From contig NZ_LT800499.1 of the NCBI RefSeq assembly GCF_900166625.1, positions 2,273,731 through 2,337,730 of the forward strand: a stretch of DNA of 64,000 nt, read 5' to 3'. Origin of the DNA: Halobacillus massiliensis (GTDB lineage Bacteria; Bacillota; Bacilli; Bacillales; Halobacillaceae). Within the stretch, counting starts at the first letter, position 1, and the number at the start of each line of letters is the position of its first letter. The notes beneath the pieces were generated by a model. That model saw nothing but the letters and a program-made list of their open reading frames with translations. It did no database searches and was not told the DNA's origin. Positions 7,526 through 16,261 of the stretch are shown in pieces. The position numbers and the translations under genes were made by a program.

Positions 7526-9781
7526 TTAGCGTTCCCCCCGAATATTTTCCCAGGCCTTCTGTATATCACGGCTGGTAATCCTATTAATTTGTACATTATC
7601 TTCTTCCATCAGCCGCATGGACTGATACTGGATAGCCTCTAGAATTAAATTATTGACAAACCTTCCGTTTCCTCGTGTGTGGTACTGATTAAACTGTTCA
7701 ATCAGTGCCCAATGGGCCTCTTCCTCTAGCAAATAGTCATAGCGCTCAGCTTCTAAAATAGCCATCTCCAGAAGCTCATCTGGTGTATAATCTGGAAAGT
7801 GAAGATATTTTTTAAATCGTGAAGACAAACCTGGATTACTTTCAATCAGCTGCCTCATTTCCTGCTGATACCCTGCTAAAATAACGACTAGATTTTCATT
7901 ATGCTTCGTCATTTCATCAACCAGTGTCTCGATGGCTTCTTTTCCAAAATCATCACGACCGCTTGAACGCAAAGAATAAGCCTCATCAATAAATAATACA
8001 CCGCCGAGAGCTTCTCTTATTTTCTTTTTCGTTTTTATCGCTGTCTGTCCTACATATCCTGCGACAAGATCACTTCTTGAGGCGATCACCACGTGACCTC
8101 GTTTAAGGAGCCCACAATCTTTTAGAATTCGCGCATAAATATCAGCTACTGTTGTCTTGCCTGTTCCTGGGTTACCTGAGAATACGGAATGAAGCTGAAT
8201 GGGCACCAAAGGAAATCCTTTTTCTTTTCGCTGCTGTTGGGCTTGTACGAACGAGGAGAGCTTCTTCACCTCTTCTTTAACTTCCTGCAAGCCTATCAAA
8301 CGATTTAATTGGTGTATAGGAGGAGTTTCCTTTTGGTTTTCTGATGGTTCAAACTCTAAATCCTTCTGTTCAATTCTCATGTGATCAAGCCAGTGCTTAT
8401 CACTTTCCCACGTCTCCCCAGCTCCTTTTTTAAAAATAGTTTTTAGAACGAGGTTACGAACAGTTCGAGCATTTCCAAAGGATTCATCTACACGTTCTTT
8501 ATCTATTAACAATTCAAGCTGTCTGAGAGCTTCTTCTGTAAAAAAGAAGTCATTCTCAATGGCCACACTTTGTCCAATCTCCAATAGTTCATCTATTTGA
8601 TAATCTGGCAGCTGGATCATGTTTTGTTCAGGAAAACGGCTTCTAAGCCCTGGATTGGCCCAGAGGAACTGGCGCATTTCTTCAGGATAGCCAGCAAGAA
8701 TAAGCGCAAATTTTCCGCCGTATTCCTTACCTGTCATAGCAGAGACTAGTGTGTCAATAACAGCCTGGCCATAGTCATTGCCTGTCTGGCCTTCTCTGCG
8801 TAAACTGTAGGCTTCATCTATAAAAAGAACACCGCCGACAGATTGTTTAATATAATTCATCGTATTTTCTTCACTTTGGCCGACATAGGATCCAACTAAA
8901 TGAGATCGGTTAACTTCGACGACCTCTCTTGTATCTAGGATACCTAATTCGTAATAAATATTGGCAAGCAGACGGGCGATCGTCGTTTTCCCTGTCCCAG
9001 GGTTTCCTGTAATGATCATGTGCAATCCTGGCTCATCAACCATAGAGAAGCCATAGGTTTTACGCTGCTGCTGATACTTTAGAAAATGGTAATACCTTTG
9101 AATATAAGCTTTTACATCATGCAGGCCGACCATGTCCTGGAAAGACTGCAATGGATTCTCTGTGCCCTTTTCCTTCAATAGTTCAGGCAGCATATTATAA
9201 AGTTCGTGACGATCACTGGAAAGCTGTCTGGTTTTTTCATTGACTTCCTTAACAGGAATGCTTACCCTCCGATGCTCAATTGAGGTTTGCGCTTCTCTTA
9301 GCAGCTCTTTTAACTGGCTGAAATGGTCATAAACCTCACGGTAAAGCTTTAGTCTGCGGCTAACAGCATCAACTGCTGCAGCCAGCTCTTTATTCCATTG
9401 CTTCTGTATCCGATCCACTTCCTCAAAGAGTGCCTGAACCTTTTTAAGCTTCGCGGAATTATGATCAGTCTCATGAAGTGTCCATTGCTCTAATGAAACC
9501 GAGTTTAAGACGGTATGTCCCCTTAAAAGCTGTAAAGACTCATATAACTCCTTAACGAGCGAATGACCCGGATAAAGTTTTCTTGCTTCTTCAATAATCT
9601 GATCTGCAATGGGATCCTGTTTCGGATGCCGTTTGATCCGGTGAAAAGCAAGCATTACGTACATAATTGCTTTTTTTTCTTTATTAAATGGTTCAGTATT
9701 TAGTAAGCGTAAGACTTCAACTTCAGAGAAAGGCGGCTTCTCTTCCAAATTCTTCCACTCTTCTAACTTAGATGTATCCAA
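7526..9781 (-). CDS. Tandem-AAA ATPase of the CbbX/SpoVK family
   Basis: 751 residues. The N-terminal 215 are helical with coiled-coil tendency. Two CbbX-type AAA+ modules follow, with Walker A GNPGTGKTT at 259-267 and 536-544, Walker B VLFIDEAYSL near 318 and 595, and pore-loop or sensor segments GSYVGQ and GYVGQT. Both modules look catalytically intact. CbbX-like proteins remodel other proteins, and SpoVK (27329-28243 here) is the single-module sporulation relative. The target is unknown. It leads the operon with yneP and yneQ, and tlp lies upstream. B. subtilis has no such gene at this place as far as I recall. Confidence 0.85.
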   Translation of the reverse strand: MDTSKLEEWKNLEEKPPFSEVEVLRLLNTEPFNKEKKAIMYVMLAFHRIKRHPKQDPIADQIIEEARKLYPGHSLVKELYESLQLLRGHTVLNSVSLEQWTLHETDHNSAKLKKVQALFEEVDRIQKQWNKELAAAVDAVSRRLKLYREVYDHFSQLKELLREAQTSIEHRRVSIPVKEVNEKTRQLSSDRHELYNMLPELLKEKGTENPLQSFQDMVGLHDVKAYIQRYYHFLKYQQQRKTYGFSMVDEPGLHMIITGNPGTGKTTIARLLANIYYELGILDTREVVEVNRSHLVGSYVGQSEENTMNYIKQSVGGVLFIDEAYSLRREGQTGNDYGQAVIDTLVSAMTGKEYGGKFALILAGYPEEMRQFLWANPGLRSRFPEQNMIQLPDYQIDELLEIGQSVAIENDFFFTEEALRQLELLIDKERVDESFGNARTVRNLVLKTIFKKGAGETWESDKHWLDHMRIEQKDLEFEPSENQKETPPIHQLNRLIGLQEVKEEVKKLSSFVQAQQQRKEKGFPLVPIQLHSVFSGNPGTGKTTVADIYARILKDCGLLKRGHVVIASRSDLVAGYVGQTAIKTKKKIREALGGVLFIDEAYSLRSSGRDDFGKEAIETLVDEMTKHNENLVVILAGYQQEMRQLIESNPGLSSRFKKYLHFPDYTPDELLEMAILEAERYDYLLEEEAHWALIEQFNQYHTRGNGRFVNNLILEAIQYQSMRLMEEDNVQINRITSRDIQKAWENIRGER

Positions 9782-9870
9782 AATATCCCGTCCCTTCTTA
9801 CATCGTACTATTTTATCATAAACCTGGGCGGGATGTTGATGAAGTTGTTTATAAGGATCTTTCTCAAGAA

Positions 9871-9909
9871 AAAGCCATCAGAAAAACCCGTGGTTTTTCT
9901 GATGGCTTT
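9871..9909 (-). terminator. Intrinsic terminator of tlp
   Basis: Perfect 18 bp stem, AAAGCCATCAGAAAAACC with its complement, and a 3-base loop. It ends 5 bases from the tlp stop codon. Confidence 0.9.
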
Positions 9910-9913
9910 ATAA

Positions 9914-10144
9914 TTACCTTTTATTCTGTTGGTTTCTAGCTTCATCTTTAATTTCCTGACGCATACCTTCTATTGCTTCTTCGCGATTCCTGTTCTTTCT
10001 TTCGATATCAGCCCGATCCTTCTCACTAGCCAATTCAAGGTTTTCATGAGTCGCCTCTATGTTTTCAATGGTGTTCTGAACAGCCTCCTGAAGACGTTCC
10101 ACGTTATCCTCGCGATTGTCAGGATTAGATTTTCTTTGATCCAT
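9914..10144 (-). CDS. tlp: Small acid-soluble spore protein Tlp
   Basis: A 76-residue, highly charged, cysteine-free protein matching the Tlp family (NPDNREDNVERLQEAVQNTI, then ENIEATHENLELAS and IEGMRQEIKDE). Tlp is made in the forespore under sigma-G and found in the spore core; the exact function is unclear. AGGAGGAATT precedes the ATG. Tlp lies near acnA in this group of species, with the ResA-like gene in between. No sspO or sspP homologue is visible here. Confidence 0.92.
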   Translation of the reverse strand: MDQRKSNPDNREDNVERLQEAVQNTIENIEATHENLELASEKDRADIERKNRNREEAIEGMRQEIKDEARNQQNKR

Positions 10145-10206
10145 TCACAATTCCTCCTATAGATACAAGATACATGGATAGAATGTGAAAGTTTCGTTTT
10201 CTCTAT

Positions 10207-10241
10207 ACAAAAAAATTCCTTCAGTCAGGAAGGAATTTTTT
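10207..10241 (-). terminator. Intrinsic terminator overlapping the end of the FbpB-like gene
   Basis: AAAAAATTCCTTC / GAAGGAATTTTTT stem with a short loop around 10222-10227. The stop codon and last codons of the small gene are part of the hairpin. Confidence 0.82.
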
Positions 10242-10368
10242 TAATACGTTCATGGTGCCGCTGATCAATACGCTCATCAATCTGTTCCATTAATTTATGA
10301 TCTTTCATAATTAGCTCAATGTTCTGCTGAACACGGTCCTGAAAACTAACCTTTTGGCTTTGCCGCAT
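10225..10368 (-). CDS. FbpB-family small basic protein
   Basis: A 47-residue ORF starting MRQSQKVSFQDRVQQNIELI and ending HHERIKKIPS, preceded by AAAGGAGGA. The pattern of a basic N-terminus, SFxxxVxxN and a charged helical tail fits the FbpB/FbpA family. In B. subtilis these peptides act with the FsrA small RNA in iron sparing under Fur control. I find no Fur box in the 56 bp before it, so it may instead be read through from the ResA-like gene, or serve another role. The assignment rests on resemblance only. Confidence 0.68.
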   Translation of the reverse strand: MRQSQKVSFQDRVQQNIELIMKDHKLMEQIDERIDQRHHERIKKIPS

Positions 10369-10424
10369 AGAAAATTCCTCCTTTTCTACAAGAAGGATTT
10401 CCAATTATGTGAAAAATTATACTT

Positions 10425-11018
10425 TTATTGCAAAGCCTCTTTCATTTCCACCATAAAATCATACGTCATCGGGCCAACTTTACGAGGCTGCTGAACCCTG
10501 CCATCAGTACCGATAAAATAAGTTGTAGGGATTGAAATAATTTGAAACGCATCATTAGCTTCAAGTTGATAATCCATCCAGATAGGAAAAGTATAGTTAT
10601 TACTTGTAACGTAATTATAGACATCCTCTGGTTCATTTTCACTGCCTGTAACGTTTACAGCAATGACTTCTACTTCATCACTATATTCCTGATGGAACTT
10701 CTCCATTTCAGGCATCTCTTCCTTACAAGGCGGGCACCAGGTAGCCCAGAAATTTAAAATTACTTTTTTTCCTCTAAGATCAGAAAGTTTTACCGCTTCA
10801 CCTTCCATTGTCTGAAGCTCAACATCCGGTGCGTGTTCCCCGACACTTAACCCTTCCTCCGCGTTCGGAGGCGTGATGGCCGTACCTTCCTGCCCAGTAC
10901 TATCAGATACATTGTACTCAGGAAGTTCGTTAGAATTCTCTTTCTCCGGCATCGCTTCCCATACGATCAGACCAATGAGCACTAACAGGATGGCAGCTGC
11001 AGATATTTGTTTAATCAA
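10425..11018 (-). CDS. Membrane-anchored thiol-disulfide oxidoreductase (ResA/TlpA-like, YneN position)
   Basis: 197 residues. One N-terminal transmembrane helix (AAAILLVLIGLIVWEAM), an acidic linker, then a thioredoxin-like domain facing outward with the redox motif WCPPC in FWATWCPPCKEEMPEM. It probably reduces or exchanges disulfides outside the membrane. The ccdA and ccdC genes 4-6 kb away could supply electrons for cytochrome c maturation or spore functions. The start is TTG (11016-11018), with AAAGGA about 10 bases upstream. Position next to tlp and acnA matches B. subtilis yneN. Confidence 0.85.
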   Translation of the reverse strand: MIKQISAAAILLVLIGLIVWEAMPEKENSNELPEYNVSDSTGQEGTAITPPNAEEGLSVGEHAPDVELQTMEGEAVKLSDLRGKKVILNFWATWCPPCKEEMPEMEKFHQEYSDEVEVIAVNVTGSENEPEDVYNYVTSNNYTFPIWMDYQLEANDAFQIISIPTTYFIGTDGRVQQPRKVGPMTYDFMVEMKEALQ

Positions 11019-11045
11019 TTGTGTTCATTCCTTTACTTCCAGGTG

Positions 11046-11066
11046 TAAAGAGGACGTCCCTCTTTA
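11046..11066 (-). promoter_or_regulatory. Hairpin in the leader of the ResA-like gene
   Basis: TAAAGAGG-ACGTC-CCTCTTTA, a perfect 8 bp stem, ends 28 bases before the start codon. There is no T-run after it, so it is not a terminator. It could affect mRNA stability or translation. The stretch 11067-11220 shows no gene. Confidence 0.35.
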
Positions 11067-11220
11067 GTTATTACTATGTATGAGAACTTCATAATCATTC
11101 CTCTTTCTTTAAGAATAGCCATCTCATTTTATCATGTAAAGGCTTAATGATGACAGTTTATAAAACTTTTGCTTTATAAACTTCGACGTTTAGTTTAGTT
11201 TAGTTACGAAAAAAAGAACT

Positions 11221-11605
11221 GTTCCGTTTAATGTGAAAAGAGAAAAGAGGCTGGGAAATAGCTCGCTTTCCGCGGGGAGCCGGTGAGCTAGCTCGCTCCA
11301 CTCGCGGATCTCACCCTGGCTCTTCTCCCTGCAGGAGTCTCACCATTTCCCAGCCCCTTTAAATTTAATAAGGGAAACGGAACGCTGGAATCTCAGTAAG
11401 CTATCTAGATGGGATCAGTCCTCTCTTCATATATATTCCGTTACTCAAAAAAACGTAAAGGGCCGCGGGAAACGGCGAGACTCCTATGGGAGGATAGAAC
11501 AGGGTGAGATCCCGGAGGGCGAAAAGCCCGAGGAAGCTCACCGTTCGCCCATGGAAAGCGAGTCGTTTCCCCAGGCTCGCTTCTCTATATTGTGGTTAAC
11601 GGAAC
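11221..11605 (-). repeat. 385 bp composite palindromic element, complete copy (inverted)
   Basis: Bounded by GTTCCGTTT (11221) and AACGGAAC (ending 11605). It contains arm T1 (11249-11357), a spacer S with its own inverted ends (11378-11440) and arm T2 (11461-11575). T1 begins GGCTGGGAAAT and ends ATTTCCCAGCC, so each arm folds on itself into a long hairpin. The order T1-S-T2 is exactly the reverse of the copy at 61641-62025, and both are 385 bp long. There is no ORF of note. It fills the gap between the ResA-like gene and acnA. 11606-11696 shows nothing else. Confidence 0.88.
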
Positions 11606-11698
11606 GAGTACAGTTTGTTTATGAGCCTCAAAGATTTATTAAGAGGTAGCAAAAGAGAAAGTTAACTGTTCGTTTTTAATCCATTTCCCTACATAAAT

Positions 11699-11732
11699 AA
11701 AAGCCTGCTGTCTTTACAGACAACAGGCTTTT
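11699..11732 (-). terminator. Intrinsic terminator of acnA
   Basis: AAAAGCCTG-C-TGTCT / AGACA-A-CAGGCTTTT, a 14 bp stem with one mismatch and a 4-base loop. It ends 9 bases from the acnA stop codon. Confidence 0.87.
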
Positions 11733-11740
11733 ATTAATGA

Positions 11741-14446
11741 TTATGCCAGTTTGTTACGAAGTACCATACGCAGGATACCACCGTGGCGGTAGTAGTCTAC
11801 TTCTACTTCACTATCAAATCGGGCAATTACTTCAAATTCTTTCTTCGTACCGTCTTCACTTGTAGCCGTTACTTTAACTAAGTCATGCGGCTTCACAGAC
11901 TCATCAATTTGAACGTCAATAGCTTCGCGTCCAGTCAGTCCAAGAGATTCAATAGTATCTCCTTCTTTAAACTGAAGCGGAAGGACACCCATCATAACAA
12001 GGTTAGAACGGTGAATACGCTCAAAGCTTTGAGCAATAACCGTCTTAATGCCAAGAAGGTCTGTACCTTTTGCTGCCCAGTCACGAGAGCTTCCCATGCC
12101 GTAGTCATCACCAGCAATGATAGCAAGCGGTGTGTTATCCTCTTTATACTTCATCGCAGCTGTATAAATCGGCATAACTTCTTCTGTCGGCCAATAATTT
12201 GTATATCCACCTTCCGTTCCTTGAGCTAATTCGTTACGGATACGGATGTTGGCAAATGTACCTCTCATCATCACTTCATGGTTACCACGGCGGGAACCGT
12301 AAGAGTTAAAGTTTCGAGGTGAAACATCATTAGCTTGCAGATATTCACCGGCAGGCATATCTTTTGGAATCGCTCCTGCTGGAGAAATGTGGTCTGTTGT
12401 AATGGAATCTCCGAACTTCCCAATAACGCGCATACCTTCAAGCGGCTTCACAGTTTCAGGATCCGGTGTAAGTCCTTCGAAGAACGGAGGATTCTGAATA
12501 TATGTGGAATCTTCGTTCCAGTCATATAACGGTTCGTCCGTCGTATCGATTTCATTCCATTTTTCGTTGGAATTAAAGACATTTTCATATTCTTTTTGGA
12601 AGATCTCCGGTGTAACCACACGTGCAACCTCTTGTTTAACTTCTTGTGATGTAGGCCAGATATCGTTAAAGTACACTGGTTTTCCTTCTTTATCAGTACC
12701 GAGTGGCTCAGTCTTGAGATCGATATCAACCGTACCGGCAAGAGCGTAAGCAACTACAAGGGGCGGAGAAGCCAAATAGTTCGCTTTCACTAGCGGGTGG
12801 ATACGTCCTTCAAAGTTTCGGTTTCCAGAAAGTACAGACGAAGCTGTCAGATCACTATCGGCAATGGCTTTTTCGATTTCTGGTAGAAGTGGACCGGAGT
12901 TACCGATACAAGTTGTACAGCCATAACCTACTAAGTTAAACCCAAGTTTATCTAAATAAGTGTTAAGCCCGGAATCATCAAGATAACGTGTTACTACTTT
13001 AGAACCTGGCGCTAATGAAGTTTTTACATAATCCGGTACTTCAAGACCGCGTTCCACTGCCTTTTTAGCAACTAATCCTGCACCAAGCATTACGTGCGGG
13101 TTAGAAGTGTTCGTACAGGAAGTGATTGCTGCAATAGCCAGAGCCCCTGTCTTCATGACAGATTTCTGTCCATTCGCAAATTCGACTTCTACTTCTTTAT
13201 TAAATTCATCTTTCCCAAGACCGAACCCGTGGTTTCCTGCTGGTCCAGTGATCGCCTTTTCAAAGGATTCCTTCATCTTGGAAAGAGGAATTAAATCCTG
13301 TGGACGTTTTGGTCCAGAAAGGTTTGGTTCCAGCTCACTAAGTTCGATTTCAACGAGTTTTGTGAACTCTGGATCTTCCTGGGAAGGATCATACCACAAG
13401 CTGTTCTCTTTGCAGTATTTCTCTACAATCTGAATGTGTTCTTCGCTGCGGCCCGTTAAGCGCAAATATTCAAGTGCTTCTCCGTCAACCGGGAAGAAAC
13501 CACAAGTCGCACCGTATTCTGGCGCCATGTTTGAGATAGTCGCACGGTCAGCAAGCGGCATTTCCTGAAGACCCGGTCCAAAGAATTCAACGAACTTGCC
13601 TACTACACTTTGTTCTCTCAGTTTTTGAGTCACTTTAAGAGCTAAGTCTGTAGCTGTCGTTCCTTGAGGAAAGCTTCCATTTAATTTAACACCGATAACT
13701 TCAGGTGCCGGGAAATAAGAAGGCTGTCCTAACATTCCGGCTTCGGCTTCAATACCGCCAACACCCCAGCCAAGAATACCAAGGCCATTGATCATTGTAG
13801 TATGTGAGTCAGTACCAACTAATGTATCTGGATAAGTATCATAGCTTCCTTCATCATTCTCAACAGAGTGCACAACATTTGCAAGATATTCAAGGTTTAC
13901 CTGGTGCACGATACCTGTTGCCGGCGGAACCGCACGGTAATTATTAAATGCTTTCTGTGCCCAGTGAAGGAACTCATAACGCTCTTTGTTACGCTCAAAT
14001 TCAAGCTCCATATTAACATTCAGGGAATCAGCAGTTCCGTACTTATCAACTTGAACAGAGTGGTCGATTACTAGATCAACCGGGACTTCTGGGTTGATTT
14101 TTTCCGGACTTCCGCCAAGATCCACCATTGCTTTTCTAAGAGAAGCAAGGTCTACTACGGCAGGGACTCCAGTGAAATCCTGTAAAATTACGCGAGAAGG
14201 TTTAAATGGGACATCTTCTCTTTTTGATTGACTAGTTCCCCAGTTTGCTAGACTCTCTACGTGCTCATCTTTAATCACTCGTCCGTCATGCTGACGAAGC
14301 AGAGATTCAAGCAAGATTCGGATAGAGAAAGGCAGGCGGGAAATCTTACCATGTCCTGCATCTTCTAAGGCTTTTAAATCATAATAGTTGTACGTTTGGC
14401 CGTTCAGGTCAAACTTTTTGCGTGCATTAAATGCATTGCTAGCCAT
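11741..14446 (-). CDS. acnA: Aconitate hydratase (aconitase A, CitB)
   Basis: Interconverts citrate and isocitrate in the tricarboxylic acid cycle using a [4Fe-4S] cluster. Without the cluster, the family also binds iron-responsive mRNA. Seen: a 901-residue IRP1-type aconitase with cluster cysteine motifs CTNTSNP and [10 protein letters not shown], the early [15 protein letters not shown] and the swivel-domain [10 protein letters not shown]. The frame is open to 14518, but ATG at 14444-14446 gives the conserved N-terminus. Upstream, 14572-14586 resembles a CcpA site but lacks one base. In B. subtilis CcpC, CcpA and CodY control this gene. Confidence 0.96.
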   Translation of the reverse strand: MASNAFNARKKFDLNGQTYNYYDLKALEDAGHGKISRLPFSIRILLESLLRQHDGRVIKDEHVESLANWGTSQSKREDVPFKPSRVILQDFTGVPAVVDLASLRKAMVDLGGSPEKINPEVPVDLVIDHSVQVDKYGTADSLNVNMELEFERNKERYEFLHWAQKAFNNYRAVPPATGIVHQVNLEYLANVVHSVENDEGSYDTYPDTLVGTDSHTTMINGLGILGWGVGGIEAEAGMLGQPSYFPAPEVIGVKLNGSFPQGTTATDLALKVTQKLREQSVVGKFVEFFGPGLQEMPLADRATISNMAPEYGATCGFFPVDGEALEYLRLTGRSEEHIQIVEKYCKENSLWYDPSQEDPEFTKLVEIELSELEPNLSGPKRPQDLIPLSKMKESFEKAITGPAGNHGFGLGKDEFNKEVEVEFANGQKSVMKTGALAIAAITSCTNTSNPHVMLGAGLVAKKAVERGLEVPDYVKTSLAPGSKVVTRYLDDSGLNTYLDKLGFNLVGYGCTTCIGNSGPLLPEIEKAIADSDLTASSVLSGNRNFEGRIHPLVKANYLASPPLVVAYALAGTVDIDLKTEPLGTDKEGKPVYFNDIWPTSQEVKQEVARVVTPEIFQKEYENVFNSNEKWNEIDTTDEPLYDWNEDSTYIQNPPFFEGLTPDPETVKPLEGMRVIGKFGDSITTDHISPAGAIPKDMPAGEYLQANDVSPRNFNSYGSRRGNHEVMMRGTFANIRIRNELAQGTEGGYTNYWPTEEVMPIYTAAMKYKEDNTPLAIIAGDDYGMGSSRDWAAKGTDLLGIKTVIAQSFERIHRSNLVMMGVLPLQFKEGDTIESLGLTGREAIDVQIDESVKPHDLVKVTATSEDGTKKEFEVIARFDSEVEVDYYRHGGILRMVLRNKLA

Positions 14447-14661
14447 TTTTCCTTTTACCCCCTCATCAAAATTAAAATGGCGATGCCTTTTTTTAAAAAA
14501 GGCTTCCCCACTCCCCAATGATCATTTGCTTTCTTATAACAAGTCTGCAAATTATGCACCCTTTATTGTATATGAAAACGATTCATTAGTAAAATATTTA
14601 AGCAATATTTTTTGAATTCCGACAGCTCATTTGTTGAAATATGACAGAGTGCAAATCCTCC

Positions 14662-14690
14662 TTGTTATTCTAGTAGGAAGCTTTTATAAT
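14662..14690 (+). promoter_or_regulatory. Sigma-A type promoter of yneK
   Basis: TTGTTA (14662-14667), 17 bases, TATAAT (14685-14690), 36 bp before the chosen yneK start. Confidence 0.55.
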
Positions 14691-14725
14691 AAAAAAAGAC
14701 AATGAATAAGGAAAAGAGTGATTAT

Positions 14726-15154
14726 ATGTCGGGCGGCTTTGCACTATTTATCATTGGATGGATAGTAATCATGATCACCTTGATGGCCATTGGCGGCTTT
14801 TTTATGTTTCGAAAATTTCTTAAAAGGATGCCAAAAGAAGATGGCCGGTCTGCCATTGACTGGGAAGAATATTATATTGAGAAAACCTTGCACATGTGGA
14901 AGCCTGAACAGAAAGAACTGCTTGAGGAACTTGTCTCCCCTGTGCCTGAATTATTCCGTGATGTAGCTAAACAAAAAATCGCCGGTAGGATCGGCCAGGT
15001 AGCACTGGAGCAGAAAAGTTCAAGAATTTCTGAAGAAATTATAATCGAAGGCTACATATTGGCTACCCCTAAACGCGATCATAAATTTCTTATTAAAAAA
15101 CTTGAAGAGAAACAAATTGATATCACACCATATCAGCCATTGTTTGACCGTTAA
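14726..15154 (+). CDS. yneK: DUF2621 family membrane protein YneK
   Basis: A 142-residue protein with one N-terminal transmembrane helix (ALFIIGWIVIMITLMAIGGF) followed by the conserved FRKFLKRMPKEDG and a soluble tail with ELVSPVPELFRDVAK and ATPKRDHKFL. It matches B. subtilis YneK; the function is unknown. The frame also has an ATG at 14702, but only the ATG at 14726 has a purine-rich sequence at a suitable distance. As in B. subtilis, it lies beside the ccd genes and citB/acnA, here converging on ccdC. Confidence 0.87.
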   Translation: MSGGFALFIIGWIVIMITLMAIGGFFMFRKFLKRMPKEDGRSAIDWEEYYIEKTLHMWKPEQKELLEELVSPVPELFRDVAKQKIAGRIGQVALEQKSSRISEEIIIEGYILATPKRDHKFLIKKLEEKQIDITPYQPLFDR

Positions 15155-15221
15155 GCTGATTCCACCCAGGAGCCGGTTTTTATTTTGAAAACTCCGCTCA
15201 TTCACACAAATCCTATATTTC

Positions 15222-15256
15222 AAAAAAGCTGCACCCTAAAGGGCGCAGCTTTTTTT
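15222..15256. terminator. Shared terminator of yneK and ccdC
   Basis: AAAAAAGCTGC and GCAGCTTTTTTT form the outer stem, with CCC/GGG inside. It is symmetrical and can work in both directions. The ccdC stop codon (15236-15238) lies in its loop region. Confidence 0.87.
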
Positions 15257-15718
15257 AGTCATTGTTTTTTCCAGACGTAAGTACTGCCGGAGCATAGCCA
15301 GCCTCCAAGTTATAATCATGCCAAAAGCTAACAGGAAGAACATCCCACTCGTTTCCCCAAACGATATGGAGCTTCCAATAATAAGCTTTAACACAATCCT
15401 GAGAACGAGCAGACCGATTAAAATAAAAATAAATGCCCGGGAAGGTTTTAAATAGATATCCCCTTCTCTTATTTCAAACTTTGAAGCCCGAATAAGGAAA
15501 AAGGAAAAGATAGCTCCGATAGTTACAGCCTCGAGAACCTGACTCCATCCCACACGAAACACCGGGAAGATAAACATCAAAGCCCCGGTGCTCATAAATA
15601 AAGGCGGCAATATAATTTTTTTTACACTCGCCGGCCGCTTTGCTGCTCTGAGACGAACGAAAATCATCCCTATAGCCATAAAAGCTGCGGCGACAGTGCT
15701 TGCAATTAACCATAACAT
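15236..15718 (-). CDS. ccdC: CcdC-like membrane protein (YneJ, DUF1453)
   Basis: About 160 residues with five predicted transmembrane segments and the conserved KKIILPPLFMSTGALMF and LLAFGMIITWR segments. It resembles B. subtilis CcdC, encoded in the ccdA cluster, which has been linked to cytochrome c biogenesis although a direct role was not established. ATG at 15718 has a moderate AAAGAG site, while the frame also allows GTG at 15727. An MrpB-like gene stands between it and ccdA, which is unlike B. subtilis. The C-terminal residues are encoded within the terminator hairpin. Confidence 0.83.
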   Translation of the reverse strand: MLWLIASTVAAAFMAIGMIFVRLRAAKRPASVKKIILPPLFMSTGALMFIFPVFRVGWSQVLEAVTIGAIFSFFLIRASKFEIREGDIYLKPSRAFIFILIGLLVLRIVLKLIIGSSISFGETSGMFFLLAFGMIITWRLAMLRQYLRLEKTMTKKSCAL

Positions 15719-15750
15719 AGCATTCACTCTTTCATGCTTTTACATTACTT

Positions 15751-16191
15751 TCACTCTGTTTGAGCCGCTGCATCACTTGAAGCAGTTAAAATAATAGCCA
15801 TAGTGATACCAATACATGTTAAATAAACCCCCAAATCAAATATCATTGCGGTCGCCAGTTCAACCTTTCCAAAGATTGGAAGCTGGAAGTATCCGAAGCT
15901 GTGAGATAAGAATGGTGAGCCGAAAAGAAATGCGCCTACTCCGCAAAGAACGGCAATGAGCAATCCAGTAAAGACCATGTATAAATAGTCCACACGAAAG
16001 ATTTTCCTCATGGCCTTCTCTCCGTAAGCCATATACATAAGAATTAGAGCAGCCGCTGCCATTAATCCTCCAATAAAGCCTCCACCTGGTTTATTATGTC
16101 CGGCGAAGAATAAATAAATCGAAAATCCCATGAGTATAAAGGCAATCAGAGATGTTGCCGTGCGCAAAATTAAATCATTTGACCCTTTCAT
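15751..16191 (-). CDS. Orphan MrpB/MnhB-like Na+/H+ antiporter subunit
   Basis: 146 residues, four transmembrane helices, with the MnhB domain signature GHNKPGGGFIGGLMAAAA and FGKVELATAMIFDLGVYLTC. MrpB is normally one of six or seven subunits (MrpA-G) of a multi-subunit sodium/proton antiporter encoded in one operon. None of the others is present in this window. AAGGAGC lies 9 bases before the ATG. The gene sits 23 bp before ccdC and 70 bp after ccdA, a position I do not know from B. subtilis. It may be a duplicated or separately used subunit. Confidence 0.83.
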   Translation of the reverse strand: MKGSNDLILRTATSLIAFILMGFSIYLFFAGHNKPGGGFIGGLMAAAALILMYMAYGEKAMRKIFRVDYLYMVFTGLLIAVLCGVGAFLFGSPFLSHSFGYFQLPIFGKVELATAMIFDLGVYLTCIGITMAIILTASSDAAAQTE

Positions 16192-16261
16192 ACAAAAAAA
16201 GCTCCTTTTTACCTAATTAATAGTTTAATCATAATATAAATCCTTCTGAAAATCCAATAGC

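Noticed and set aside
14572-14586. CcpA (cre) site upstream of acnA
   Set aside because: TGAAAACG-ATTCAT resembles the consensus but is one base short of the required symmetry, so I do not list it as a feature.
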